From Balanoglossus misakiensis (taxonomy: Eukaryota; Hemichordata), in assembly GCA_040954595.2 (NCBI GenBank), contig CM082581.2, forward strand, positions 12,710,001-12,774,000: 64,000 bases of DNA, written 5' to 3'. Of this stretch, positions 55,601-64,000 are shown piece by piece. Position 1 is the stretch's first letter. Every line of letters begins with the position of its first letter. The notes below the pieces were generated by a model. That model had not been told where the DNA came from and ran no database searches. It saw only the letters and a list, made by a program, of their open reading frames with translations. The translations under genes and the position numbers were made by a program.

Positions 55601-57235
55601 TTTTTCTATGCGAAGACACGAACCATTGTATGTACATTATTGTCAAAGCCTACCTAAGCATAATTTATCCTTTCACAGAACTCTGTATTCAATAAGACTT
55701 GCACTGCATTTTTCAATTTCTTAGTTCTCAACATATTTCCACTCAAAACATGAATGTCAAAGATGAAGTTAATATTGTGAAGTGACCTAAATATCAAAAT
55801 CTGAAGATATTACGATAAAATTAATATTCTGACTGGAATCATAAATGCTAAATTTACTGCTGCTAAAGTGATGTGCTTATTTCAAAATTATTGTTTTTCA
55901 TATAGGAGGCAGATCCAAAATATCATATAGAAATAATGTTGAAAAATTAATGTGTGTGAAAAATAGTGATGAATGAGTAATGATATAACCAAACACATGA
56001 ACACAAAAATGTCAAAATGACAGTATGACTAGATATTGCTATTGGAGTACTTTAATATTGACAAGCTGTCATTTATGTATTTGAATTTTGTATTGAACAA
56101 TATGACAGTTAGCTGTATATTTATCTATTCTTATTAACATATTCAAATCCCAAACATCTGGCACAATGACAGTATGATGGATACTGGTTGCCTGTATGTA
56201 CACATTAATGTTTCCAATTATAGATTGACAATTCAGGAATATACATGTATGCTGTGCTAGGTTTTATGGACCTGTATATAAACCATAATATTTTAGTACA
56301 TGAACATTCAATGTGCACTTCTGACATGAGGCAAATGAAATGTACCACACACTGGATTGATCAACTCAAATTTATCATACAAGCATCTTAAAAATTGGCT
56401 TGTCTCTTCCCTGACAGTTGCCAAATGAGCTTTTTTTATATTCAGCTCAAGAAATTGCACTCACTCACAGTAGTGTGCTGTGTTTCTCATCAACAAAGAT
56501 GATTTGAGAATTCTGTGTTCAGAATACCACAGTATTAAATGTTTGCAAGAGTTCCCTGCAAAGAACAGGTATCCAATCACTTATGTTATCCATCAGTGTC
56601 AGCACTCGATGAAAAAAAACCCATCCAAGGCTGACAAATGCTGTGACTCTGGAAATGCATACGAGCCAAATGCAGGGCAGCAAACATTGTCCTCTTGAAA
56701 TGAAAGAATGTACAGGAAATTAGTTCTAGCAGGGAATGGTTTCAGTCATTTTTCATGACACCCATGCCTAATAAACAAGGTTGAGAAATATATTTTAGTA
56801 CCAGTAGGAGATAAATGTTGCATAATATCGGTTTTCGTCATTTTATGCAAATGACTTCTGTTTGAAATGTACAGAAGATGGCACATGTTCTATTCCCCTC
56901 TTGGCCCAAAGGCTGCTTTATGTTAACATTTTTTGCCAAAAGGGACCTGCCAATACAAACAGGGATCATGAATGTACAATAATGAGTTTTGTGTTGCTTG
57001 TTTTCAGGTTGAAGTGAAACCCTATGTACTGGATGACCAAATGTGCGACGAGTGCCAGGGAGCTCGCTCTGGTGGCAAGTTTGCACCCTTCTTCTGTGCC
57101 AACGTCACATGTCTGCAGTACTACTGCGAACAGTGTTGGGCCACCATCCATTCCCGTGCCGGCAGAGAATTCCATAAACCACTGGTGAAGGAAGGAGCTG
57201 ATCGTCCACGCACCGTGCCCTTCCGCTGGTGTTAA
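30638..57235 (+). CDS. CPEB: Cytoplasmic polyadenylation element binding protein, CPEB2/3/4 (Orb2) type
   Basis: CPEB2-4 proteins bind U-rich elements in mRNA 3' ends and control translation and poly(A) length in germ cells and neurons. Nine exons join in frame: 30638..31621, 33716..33830, 38703..38762, 50435..50617, 52279..52368, 52615..52733, 53385..53499, 53876..54057, 57008..57235. They give 691 residues, or 671 without the third exon. The start MGEYGFG matches the family start and is preceded in frame by TAA. Residues 1-328 are disordered and Q-rich. RRM1 begins near 435 (KVFVGGLP, KGYAFLLF), RRM2 near 542 (KTIFVGGVP, GAGRVAFSN). The C-terminal ZZ-type zinc domain has C629, C632, C646, C651, C656, C659, H664 and H672. 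The RNA-binding half is nearly identical to human CPEB4. No breaks were seen. Confidence 0.97.
31622..33715 (+). other. CPEB intron 1
   Basis: This 2.1-kb AT-rich intron (gtaaat to ggtag) shows no further exon or notable repeat. Confidence 0.85.
33716..33830 (+). CDS. CPEB: CPEB exon 2: conserved LEHHLMDIMR segment
   Basis: This 115-nt exon follows tatctggtag and ends at gtttgt, leaving phase 1. It encodes DRNTQTYDTMKFPALEHHL and MDIMRTPAD, matching the human segment DRPRTFDMHSLESSLIDIMR in position and pattern. The exon is too short for simple ORF scans and was found by the conserved motif. Confidence 0.92.
33831..38702 (+). other. CPEB intron 2
   Basis: A 4.9-kb intron. A tRNA-like A-box (TAGCTCAGCAGG, about 36991-37002) and several TACATGTA palindromes are the only motifs I would single out. 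No other exon is evident. Confidence 0.75.
38703..38762 (+). CDS. CPEB: CPEB exon 3: 60-nt probable cassette exon
   Basis: After tttatttttcag, exactly 60 nt run to gtaagat. Both boundaries are phase 1, so inclusion or skipping keeps the frame. The 20 residues contain VPSQWQ and LLMESSR. This position in vertebrate CPEB2-4 holds a known alternative exon containing LLMLNAR in CPEB3. Homology is inferred from position, phase and that short match. Confidence 0.75.
38763..50434 (+). other. CPEB intron 3 (11.7 kb)
   Basis: The longest CPEB intron. It contains a C22 run (43587-43608), perfect cAMP-response elements at 41927 and 44619, and about ten TACATGTA palindromes. I looked for a counterpart of the vertebrate 24-nt RTYGRRR microexon and found no convincing one. 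Open frames here, including a 132-codon antisense one at 45194-45592, have no recognisable family. Confidence 0.75.
43587..43608. repeat. C22 homopolymer
   Basis: Twenty-two consecutive C on the plus strand within CPEB intron 3. In the pre-mRNA this is a poly(C) run. Assembly length may be unreliable. Confidence 0.9.
50435..50617 (+). CDS. CPEB: CPEB exon 4: linker and start of RRM1
   Basis: This 183-nt exon begins after a polypyrimidine tract ending gaag and ends at gtgagt, phase 1 at both ends. It carries RSPFFPGDDTCFLDDG, a variable Ser/Pro linker, and YSRKVFVGGLPPDIDE, the first strand (RNP2) of RRM1. Confidence 0.95.
50618..52278 (+). other. CPEB intron 4
   Basis: A 1.66-kb intron carrying a compound CA/CGCA repeat 220 nt after its donor. 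Nothing else notable was seen. Confidence 0.9.
50837..50898. repeat. Compound (CA)n-(CGCA)n-(CA)n microsatellite
   Basis: About 62 bp of CA repeats interrupted by about four CGCA units. The frames it opens on both strands are low-complexity artefacts. Confidence 0.95.
52279..52368 (+). CDS. CPEB: CPEB exon 5: RRM1 middle
   Basis: A 90-nt exon (ggttgcag to gtattt), phase 1 at both ends. It encodes EEITASFRRFGSLVVDWPHK and AESKSYFPPK, almost identical to human. Confidence 0.95.
52615..52733 (+). CDS. CPEB: CPEB exon 6: RRM1 RNP1 region
   Basis: A 119-nt exon (tttttatag to gtaagtg). It encodes GYAFLLFQDERSVQELIDAC and LYLCVSSPTIKDKP and ends on a codon boundary. The preceding intron 5 is only 246 nt. 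Confidence 0.95.
52734..53384 (+). other. CPEB intron 6
   Basis: A 651-nt intron bounded by gtaagtg and acggcag; no internal feature seen. Confidence 0.9.
53385..53499 (+). CDS. CPEB: CPEB exon 7: inter-RRM linker and start of RRM2
   Basis: A 115-nt exon (ggcag to gtgagt) encoding VQIRPWNLADSDYVMDGSQP and KTIFVGGVPRPLRA, the RRM2 RNP2 strand. It leaves phase 1. Confidence 0.95.
53500..53875 (+). other. CPEB intron 7
   Basis: A 376-nt intron between gtgagt and tgttttcag with no recognised feature. Confidence 0.9.
53876..54057 (+). CDS. CPEB: CPEB exon 8: RRM2 body
   Basis: A 182-nt exon (gttttcag to gtaagt). It encodes ELAMIMDRLYGGVCYAGIDT, GAGRVAFSNQQSYIAAISAR and QHGDIDKR, essentially identical to vertebrate CPEB2-4. 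It ends on a codon boundary. Confidence 0.96.
54058..57007 (+). other. CPEB intron 8
   Basis: A 2.95-kb AT-rich intron with no further coding segment recognised. Confidence 0.85.
57008..57235 (+). CDS. CPEB: CPEB exon 9: ZZ-type zinc domain and stop
   Basis: The terminal coding exon after ttttcag. VEVKPYVLDDQMCDEC starts the C-terminal zinc domain, whose eight ligands (six Cys, two His) are all present. The protein ends PFRWC then TAA; vertebrate CPEB4 ends in FRWN. Confidence 0.96.
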   Translation, partial: VEVKPYVLDDQMCDECQGARSGGKFAPFFCANVTCLQYYCEQCWATIHSRAGREFHKPLVKEGADRPRTVPFRWC

Positions 57236-57816
57236 ATTTACATAGAAATCCTAGAAGATGCACATATTGTTAAACTGAAAGTTCAGGTGAACATACCCTG
57301 ACAACAGGCTCTGTTATTTTAAGAATACATATTACTAGTATTTTTCTCATTACATTCTATGTGATAGCATTCAGGTAATGCTGTATACATGTAATATGAT
57401 ATGATCCCTGCATGATTTTTTGCATGAGATTTGAATGTAAGTATTTGGTCAAGAAAAATTGAAACTCCTTTAGGAGAACCTTATTTTGTGGCATAAGTTA
57501 TATTCTTGCCGACTAATGTGACTATTGTATTTAAAAGACAAAATACCATGGATGAACTATTTTTTGCTGCATGTCGCATCATATTTCTATACAAATGAGT
57601 ATTTTTTGTATTTGTGATCTCTATGGACAAATCAATGAAGGATGTGTGTGTGTTACATTACATGTCGGTGGCAGAGAACATTGGCTGGGTTCTCTGCATA
57701 GACATGTATATAGCTTAGAGAATTACCCCCAAACTTTTTTCCATTTACCATACTATAGGGAGGTTGTACCAGTTTCCTATTATACCTAGACTGGATTATG
57801 AATTTACATTTAAAGA

Positions 57817-57822
57817 AATAAA
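57817..57822 (+). terminator. Proximal poly(A) signal AATAAA
   Basis: A canonical hexamer 0.58 kb after the CPEB stop codon; it would give a short 3' UTR isoform. Confidence 0.45.
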
Positions 57823-60800
57823 ACTACTCAGTTCAACTTCAAGTATAAGCTAATTACAAAAAATCGCTGTACTATTCTAGAAATTTACAACGTCAGTTAC
57901 TGCCTAATTTAAATGAGAGAATCTCAAACACAATGTAGGTGTCTTTTTGTGAGTGCCATTTTTTTCCATGTGTAATATACCAAAGATATAAGTACTACAA
58001 CAGTGTTTTTTTGAAAATTATTCAAAATAACAACTACCGTGTAGCAAAACAATTAGGCCACGATTCTACATCATGTGGCTTTGTGTGTGATTGTATTTGT
58101 ATCAAATTTTGACAAATGCAATTTTCAAAATCGACTTTGATACCATTGAGTTTGTGAAGTGTGTGCTACCGATTATAACTCATACCATTTTTGGTTGAAA
58201 AATATTCTTATGTATACTTTGAGCTGCAATATTTTTTGTACTTTGGATTTTTAGCAATTTTTGCATGTTTATCAGCAATTCGCTCTATGTCTCAATGGTA
58301 CTGAAGCCATTTGCTTCTGTAATTTAAAAAAAAACTTCAAAAAAAAAGTCAATCACAGTGACTGAGGAAAAAAGCATGTTTTGTCATTTGTAAAGTATAT
58401 AGATTAAGAAACACCAGAAACTCAATTCTTCAACAATATACAATAGCCAGACAAGCTGCATGTTTAATATTTACAATTCAAGTTTATTGAATTTTCCTCA
58501 ATCCATTCTTTGATCACGGAGATTGTCTTAGTTGTAGAACATAGAGATGTGTTGATAAACACGTATGTGCATGCCAATTACATATTGTGCAATCTAAACA
58601 TTTTTGAAAATTACCTTTTTTTTTTTGCCGGAAGGCAAGCTTTACTATGATATGTGTATGTGTATTTGCCTGCCATTTTCATAGTAGTGGGTAAATGGTG
58701 ACTAGGCGTAGTTTGTAGAAAATAATTTAGCAGTCAGTAGTCATAGAAATATACAAGAGCCAGCCAAAACTTCAATGATGGTGGAAACAGCTGTTGTATG
58801 TGTTTACACGGCTGTATTTGTTGAAATTGGAATCACAGTTCATGTGGTCCAGTCTGCGAATACCCTACAGCGAATCAGGGCAAATTCGTCATTACCTTGT
58901 TTTTCGGAAATTTTCTTCTTTTCTGTTGTAATGTTGTTCGGGCAGAAGGCTGCCAATTCAGCTTTGCAGGAAAGCCAATTAAAATTGGGAATATATGGGC
59001 GGAGTAGGATGTTGTCAGACTGGCCGAGTTTTACATGAAAAGCCCAGGGAAAGAACTTGTGTGATAGTTGATGCGGGTAACAACATGAACCAAGAATAAT
59101 GAAAGTCTTGGAAATCATTCTAACAATTTTGTCATGTGAGTTCATTGTAGCACACAAGTATTTATATATTCTGTCTCTGTGTTTTTATTAGTCTCTTTGA
59201 TGTCTGTAAAATATGTGAATTGTCTTTATTCTTATTGCCGTGGTACTAGTTTACATATTCTAACTATTTTTGTGCAAGATGTGTTAAAAATTCAGATTCA
59301 AGTTTTGTGCACACTAATATTTAAGATTATACAGTGCACTTCGATGTACATGTTTGGATATGATGAGCTGAATAGAAAGCGGTTTTTTAGATTTTCCTCC
59401 CTTTTTGTACACTTGTATTTTTCTCTGGATTTACAGAGGAGAGGCCGCATTTTCCTATTTGCACCACTTCATTACTAGCTTTCATATTTTGGTCATTCCA
59501 CAGAAGGTAAATATTAAATTACAGTATTTTTGGTGCCACAATTTCTAAAACCAATTTCAGACAGCATTCATCCTTCACGGTTTTCAAGCAGACATTTTAT
59601 AGCTGTATTTTTTCTGATATTTTGTAGATCTTTTTGCTAATGTTTACCTCACTTTTAGTCAAGAATTAGGAAAATGAAAAAAAAAATCTTTTGGATTTAT
59701 TCATACGTATCCCGCACTGAAATTTGTGAGAAAGAAATATAAGATTATTAATTTAAGAATTTTGCAATCTGATGATTTAAAAAGATATTGGGTAAAATGA
59801 TTGTTTTATTTTTCTCATTTATTGTTATTGAGCCTTTTGCATAAGAAGGAAAAAGCTTTTAAACCTTTTTTATTATAATATAGCTAGTTTGGAAACCCAG
59901 AGTTAATATATCTTTAAACTTTGTAATTAATGTTACATTGTTCTCCAGATTTGTAATATTCCATTTTGTATTTTTTCGAGTTTTTGGACAGGTATCGACA
60001 CGACATTTGACATGTACAGGGGGCATGCTAATAACAGGGTATTGAGGTCAAAAAAAAAGAACCCACTTGGAAGGTTGCATGGTGCTACACACAAAAACAC
60101 AGAGACAAAAAAAAATGCTATGGGACATAATTTGTAAATCAAGGATGGGAGAGTGCTTTTATTTTACATATACATCACATGAAATTTAACAATCAGGGCA
60201 TCAACTTCTTAATTATTTTTATGTGCAATATTTGAGGAAGAAACACAGATGCACCTGTGTTTGTGGAAAGTTGTTACACCAAATGCAGTACCCTGTTGCC
60301 TCTGCCCCATTATCTTAGTATAACCAATCTTTGGAGCAAGCTTAGAATTAGTCATTTTTGTATGAGATTTCTAGTAGTTAACTATAGGAATAGATAACAA
60401 ACTTGTACTCCACTTTTTAAATATTACAGAGATTTCCTATTTTTGTTCATTAGGGTTTTCACCATAATTGTTTATTTTTACTTAACGTATTCCCCTTGGA
60501 GAAGGCATTATATTTTTTGCTTTATCATCTATGTGCAAATGTAAGTTTTAATTTTATGAAATTAATATATTGTTCTGGAAATACATAATTGCTCATGTGT
60601 TATCAAAATCAGAACCTTTTATTTCAAAATTTTTTCAACAGTTACTATTTGAGAGTTTAAAAGAGCAGAGTTTTTCTGTTCAAGTTGTGCTTATGATTGA
60701 TGTGCAAGTTGTGTTGGATAAAAATAAGTACCACAGAATTTAGTGGTACCAAGTGTGACAAGACTCCTCTAGAAGGTGCTTAGTGAATGTATGATTTTTA

Positions 60801-60938
60801 AAAAAGGTGTTAACTATTTGGAATATCCGCTGTTTTGTGGCTGATTTTATTATCGTCTTTTTGTATATGGGGAAGTTTGTTAGTATTTTTGTTGGATTAT
60901 TATAAAGTCAAACCAAAGTTTCTATGTTTTGTTTTTAA

Positions 60939-60944
60939 AATAAA
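60939..60944 (+). terminator. Intermediate poly(A) signal AATAAA
   Basis: A canonical hexamer preceded by a T-rich tract (gttttgttttta). Use is uncertain. Confidence 0.3.
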
Positions 60945-61399
60945 CAAACCTACATTTTGTATCGATAGTTTATTTCCCAGGTGTGGTGGTTTTATGTTTA
61001 TTTTTGTTTATTTGTTTGTGTTTGTTTTCCAGTTGACATTTCTATACCCGACTGACTAAGCAGAAGGAGTATCATGAGTTGACCTGCTTGAAAATAGAAC
61101 AAACCAATGAATTTACAGGACTCATTAAACTGCACCAATCAGAGAGGTCCTTATAAAACCTGTTCACCCTCATTGGTTCTTTCACGTTTGATTGACAACA
61201 CTGACAATGCATATTCATGATACATTTTCTCTGCTGGATTATATAAATTCATTACGATGATTTTTTAGAATTTTGAGATTTGGTCTATATATTTGTTGAG
61301 ATAATTTAAAAACAAAAAGGTGACTTTGTAATTCTACTTTTTTGCTGCTAAGTATTTATATAATACTTTTTCAAATTAATTTTTTGAAATCTTTCTAAC

Positions 61400-61405
61400 T
61401 TTTAT
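61400..61405 (+). promoter_or_regulatory. Cytoplasmic polyadenylation element TTTTAT
   Basis: A canonical CPE (UUUUAU in RNA) ends 32 nt before the distal AATAAA, within the range used by CPEB-regulated mRNAs. Confidence 0.4.
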
Positions 61406-61437
61406 GGACCCTTTTGTGTAATCTTTTAGCAATTAAG

Positions 61438-61443
61438 AATAAA
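61438..61443 (+). terminator. Distal poly(A) signal AATAAA
   Basis: A canonical hexamer followed within about 25 nt by a GT-rich segment (cttgttgtgatt); the best candidate for the end of the CPEB transcript. Confidence 0.5.
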
Positions 61444-61460
61444 ACATGAATTAGAAAACT

Positions 61461-62040
61461 TGTTGTGATTACTAACTTTTACTAACCAATGTTTAGGTCT
61501 GTTTACTAATTGACTTTACTTGGACAATTTTAGTGCTTCCAATTCTTGTTTCATCATCAGACCTTCTGACTAATATCATTAATATTACTAATATTGTACT
61601 ATGCTTTTGCTAGTAATGAGTAAAGTTCTTTGTAACAGGCTATTTGTCTCTCTATATTTATTCTCCTGTCTTCATACAATTGAATGTTTCTTTTCACTCT
61701 TTTCTTCAAATGGGTATCTGTCTAATTATTTATCTTGGATGTTTCTTCTATCAGTACATGATCCTTGAACTGCTTGTTACATCACAACCGTTACTTTCTC
61801 ATCATCATCATCACATTAGGGTTTGGTTGCATCTGCTCAACTTTTACAAATTTCACTCAGGGTATAATTTGAAACGTTTTAGAGACACTATTTTCCTATA
61901 TGGTAAACACACAGCATATGAATCCTTTGAGTTGCCTTGCGTCCACACACACTGAGTTTATGTATAGGCGCTGACACAATGGGTTGAGGAGCGGTGCTAA
62001 TCCTTAGACCGGCTCTAGTCTGGCAAGTAAGTCATCTCAC
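61461..62040. other. Intergenic spacer
   Basis: AT-rich DNA between the likely CPEB end and the satellite. A short ATC repeat occurs near 61801. No gene recognised. Confidence 0.5.
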
Positions 62041-62400
62041 ATCTGAGAAGTTTGGCGACAAATTGTCAGATTTTGATGATTTTTATAAGCTATATCCCAT
62101 GAAAAATATCCCCAGATGACAAAATCACCAAAGTTGGCAAAGTCGGAAAACTTTCGGATTTTGATGATTTTCATGAGCTATAACCCACGAAAATTTGAAA
62201 AAATGAAGAAATTGGCAAAGTCGGAAAACTGTCGGAGTTTGATGATTTTCATGAGCTATAACCCACGAAAATTTGAAAAAATGGCGAAATAGGCAAAGTC
62301 GGAAAATTGTCAGATTTTCATGAGCTATAATCCATGAAAATTTGAAAAAACGACGAAATAAACAAAGTCGGAAAAAATCGACAAAATTTTGAGATTTCGC
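62041..62400 (-). repeat. Satellite, diverged monomers in inverted orientation
   Basis: Four degenerate copies are marked by agctata words at about 62087, 62175, 62253 and 62322. Their core (gattttcatgagctataaccca) is the reverse complement of the core of the array to the right. Spacing is irregular (88, 78, 69), consistent with decay at an array edge. Confidence 0.85.
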
Positions 62401-64000
62401 AAAGTCGATTTTTGAAAAAAATCATGGGTTATTATAGCTCATGAAAATCATCCAGAAATGACAATTTTTCGACTTTGAAAAATCTCAAAATTTCGTCCAT
62501 TTTTGAAAAAAATCATGGGTTATAGCTCATGAAAATCATCCAGAAATGACAATTTTTCGACTTTGCGAATTTTCGAAATTTCGGCGATTTTTGAAAAAAA
62601 TCATGGGTTATAGCTGATGAAAATCATCCAGAAATGACAATTTTTCGACTTTGCGAAATCTCAAAAGTTCGTCGATTTTTGAAAAAAATCATGGGTTATA
62701 GCTCATGAAAATCATCCAGAAATGACAATTTTTCGACTTTGCGAATTTTCAAAATTTCGTCGATTTTTGATAAAAATCATGGGTTATAGCTCATGAAAAT
62801 CATCCAGAAATGACAATTTTTCGACTTTGCGAATTTTCGAAATGTCGTCGATTTTTGAAAAAATCATGGGTTATAGCTCATGAAAATCATCCAGAAATGA
62901 CAATTTTTCGACTTTGCGAATTTTCGAAATTTCGTCGATTTTTGATAAAAATCATGGGTTATAGCTCATGAAAAGCGTCAAAAATCGACGATTTTCGACT
63001 TTGCGAATTTTCGAAATTTGGTCATTTTTTGAAAAAAATCATGGGTTATAGCTCAGGAAAATCATCCAGAAATGACAATTTTTCGACTTTGCGAATTTTC
63101 AAAATTTCGTCGATTTTTGATAAAAATCATGGGTTATAGCTCATGAAAATCATCCAAATATGACAATTTTTCGTCTTTGCGAATTTTCGAAATTTCGTCG
63201 ATTTTTGAAAAAATCATGGGTTATAGCTCATGAAAATCATCCAGAAATGACAATTTTTCGACTTTGCGGATTTTCAAAATTTCGTGAATTTTTGAAAAAA
63301 TCATGGGTTATAGCTCATGAAAATCATCCAGAAATGACAATTTTTCGACTTTGCGAAATCTCAAAAGTTCGTCGATTTTTGAAAAAAATCATGGGTTATA
63401 GCTCATGAAAATCATCCAGAAATGACAATTTTTCGACTTTGCGAATTTTCAAAATTTCGTCTATTTTTGATAAAAATCATGGGTTATAGCTCATGAAAAT
63501 CATCCAAATATGACAATTTTTCGTCTTTGCGAATTTTCGAAATTTCGTCGATTTTTGAAAAAATCATGGGTTATAGCTCATGAAAATCATCCAGAAATGA
63601 CAATTTTTCGACTTTGCGGATTTTCAAAATTTCGTGAATTTTTGAAAAAATCATGGGTTATAGCTCATGAAAATCATCCAGAAATGACAATTTTTCGACT
63701 TTGCGAAATCTCAAAAGTTCGTCGATTTTTGAAAAAAATCATGGGTTATAGCTCATGAAAATCATCCAGAAATGACAATTTTTCGACTTTGCGAATTTTC
63801 AAAATTTCGTCTATTTTTGATAAAAATCATGGGTTATAGCTCATGAAAATCATCCAAATATGACAATTTTTCGTCTTTGCGAATTTTCGAAATTTCGTCG
63901 ATTTTTGAAAAAATCATGGGTTATAGCTCATGAAAATCATCCAGAAATGACAATTTTTCGACTTTGCGGATTTTCAAAATTTCGTGAATTTTTGAAAAAA
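62401..64000 (+). repeat. 87-88 bp tandem satellite with 350-bp higher-order period
   Basis: The word atgggttat recurs at 62424, 62515, 62603, 62691, 62779, 62866, 62954, 63041, 63129, 63216, 63303, 63391, 63479, 63566, 63653, 63741, 63829 and 63916, mostly 87 or 88 apart. From about 63057 onward the sequence repeats with an exact 350-bp period (four monomers), nearly without differences. The array runs off the window. Open frames inside it are by-products of the repeat. Confidence 0.97.

Larger units (their letters stand above)
57236..61460 (+). other. Probable CPEB 3' UTR
   Basis: About 4.2 kb of AT- and T-rich sequence without plausible coding exons follows the stop. AATAAA occurs at 57817, 60939 and 61438, the last followed by a GT-rich stretch. 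A Pumilio-like TGTATATA lies at 57705 and several TTTTAT/TTTTTAT words are present. Long 3' UTRs are typical of CPEB2-4 transcripts. The true end needs transcript data. Confidence 0.55.

Noticed and set aside
63160-63758. Two identical 82-residue repeat proteins, 350 bp apart
   Set aside because: They are translations of the satellite. 87 is divisible by three, but 88 and 350 are not, so the frame breaks regularly.

Overview
This is animal nuclear DNA. It is AT-rich, with long introns, canonical GT-AG splice junctions and two recognisable protein-coding genes whose products are strongly similar to human proteins. Bacterial features are absent. The family content (one CPEB2/3/4-type gene, one MARCH5), multi-kilobase introns, many microsatellites and an abundance of the palindrome TACATGTA suggest a marine invertebrate bilaterian, such as a mollusc, brachiopod, hemichordate or lancelet. 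I cannot resolve the species from sequence alone.

Layout. The left part (about 3.2-5.05 kb, minus strand) holds two exons of MARCH5 (MARCHF5/MITOL), the mitochondrial outer-membrane RING-CH E3 ubiquitin ligase. Its last exon lies outside the window or was not found. Its first exon is probably about 24 kb upstream; a phase-compatible candidate sits at 29116-29213. The 5-29 kb stretch is therefore mostly MARCH5 intron 1, with simple repeats and a few unrecognised open frames. A promoter-like, CpG-containing interval (29.2-30.6 kb) follows. From 30638 to 57235, plus strand, lies a complete CPEB of the CPEB2/3/4 (Orb2) subfamily in nine coding exons, including a 60-nt in-frame exon. The coding region is followed by a probable 4.2-kb 3' UTR ending near 61.46 kb. 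From about 62.04 kb to the end is an 87-88 bp satellite. It changes orientation near 62.4 kb and shows a 350-bp four-monomer higher-order period.

How the genes relate. MARCH5 and CPEB are transcribed divergently, head to head. In the human genome CPEB3 and MARCHF5 are also adjacent and head to head on chromosome 10. This invertebrate arrangement therefore looks like an ancient conserved pair, which may share a bidirectional promoter. The proteins act in different places (mitochondrial ubiquitination versus cytoplasmic translational control), so any link is more likely regulatory than biochemical. The invertebrate gene appears to be the single-copy counterpart of the vertebrate CPEB2, CPEB3 and CPEB4 paralogues.
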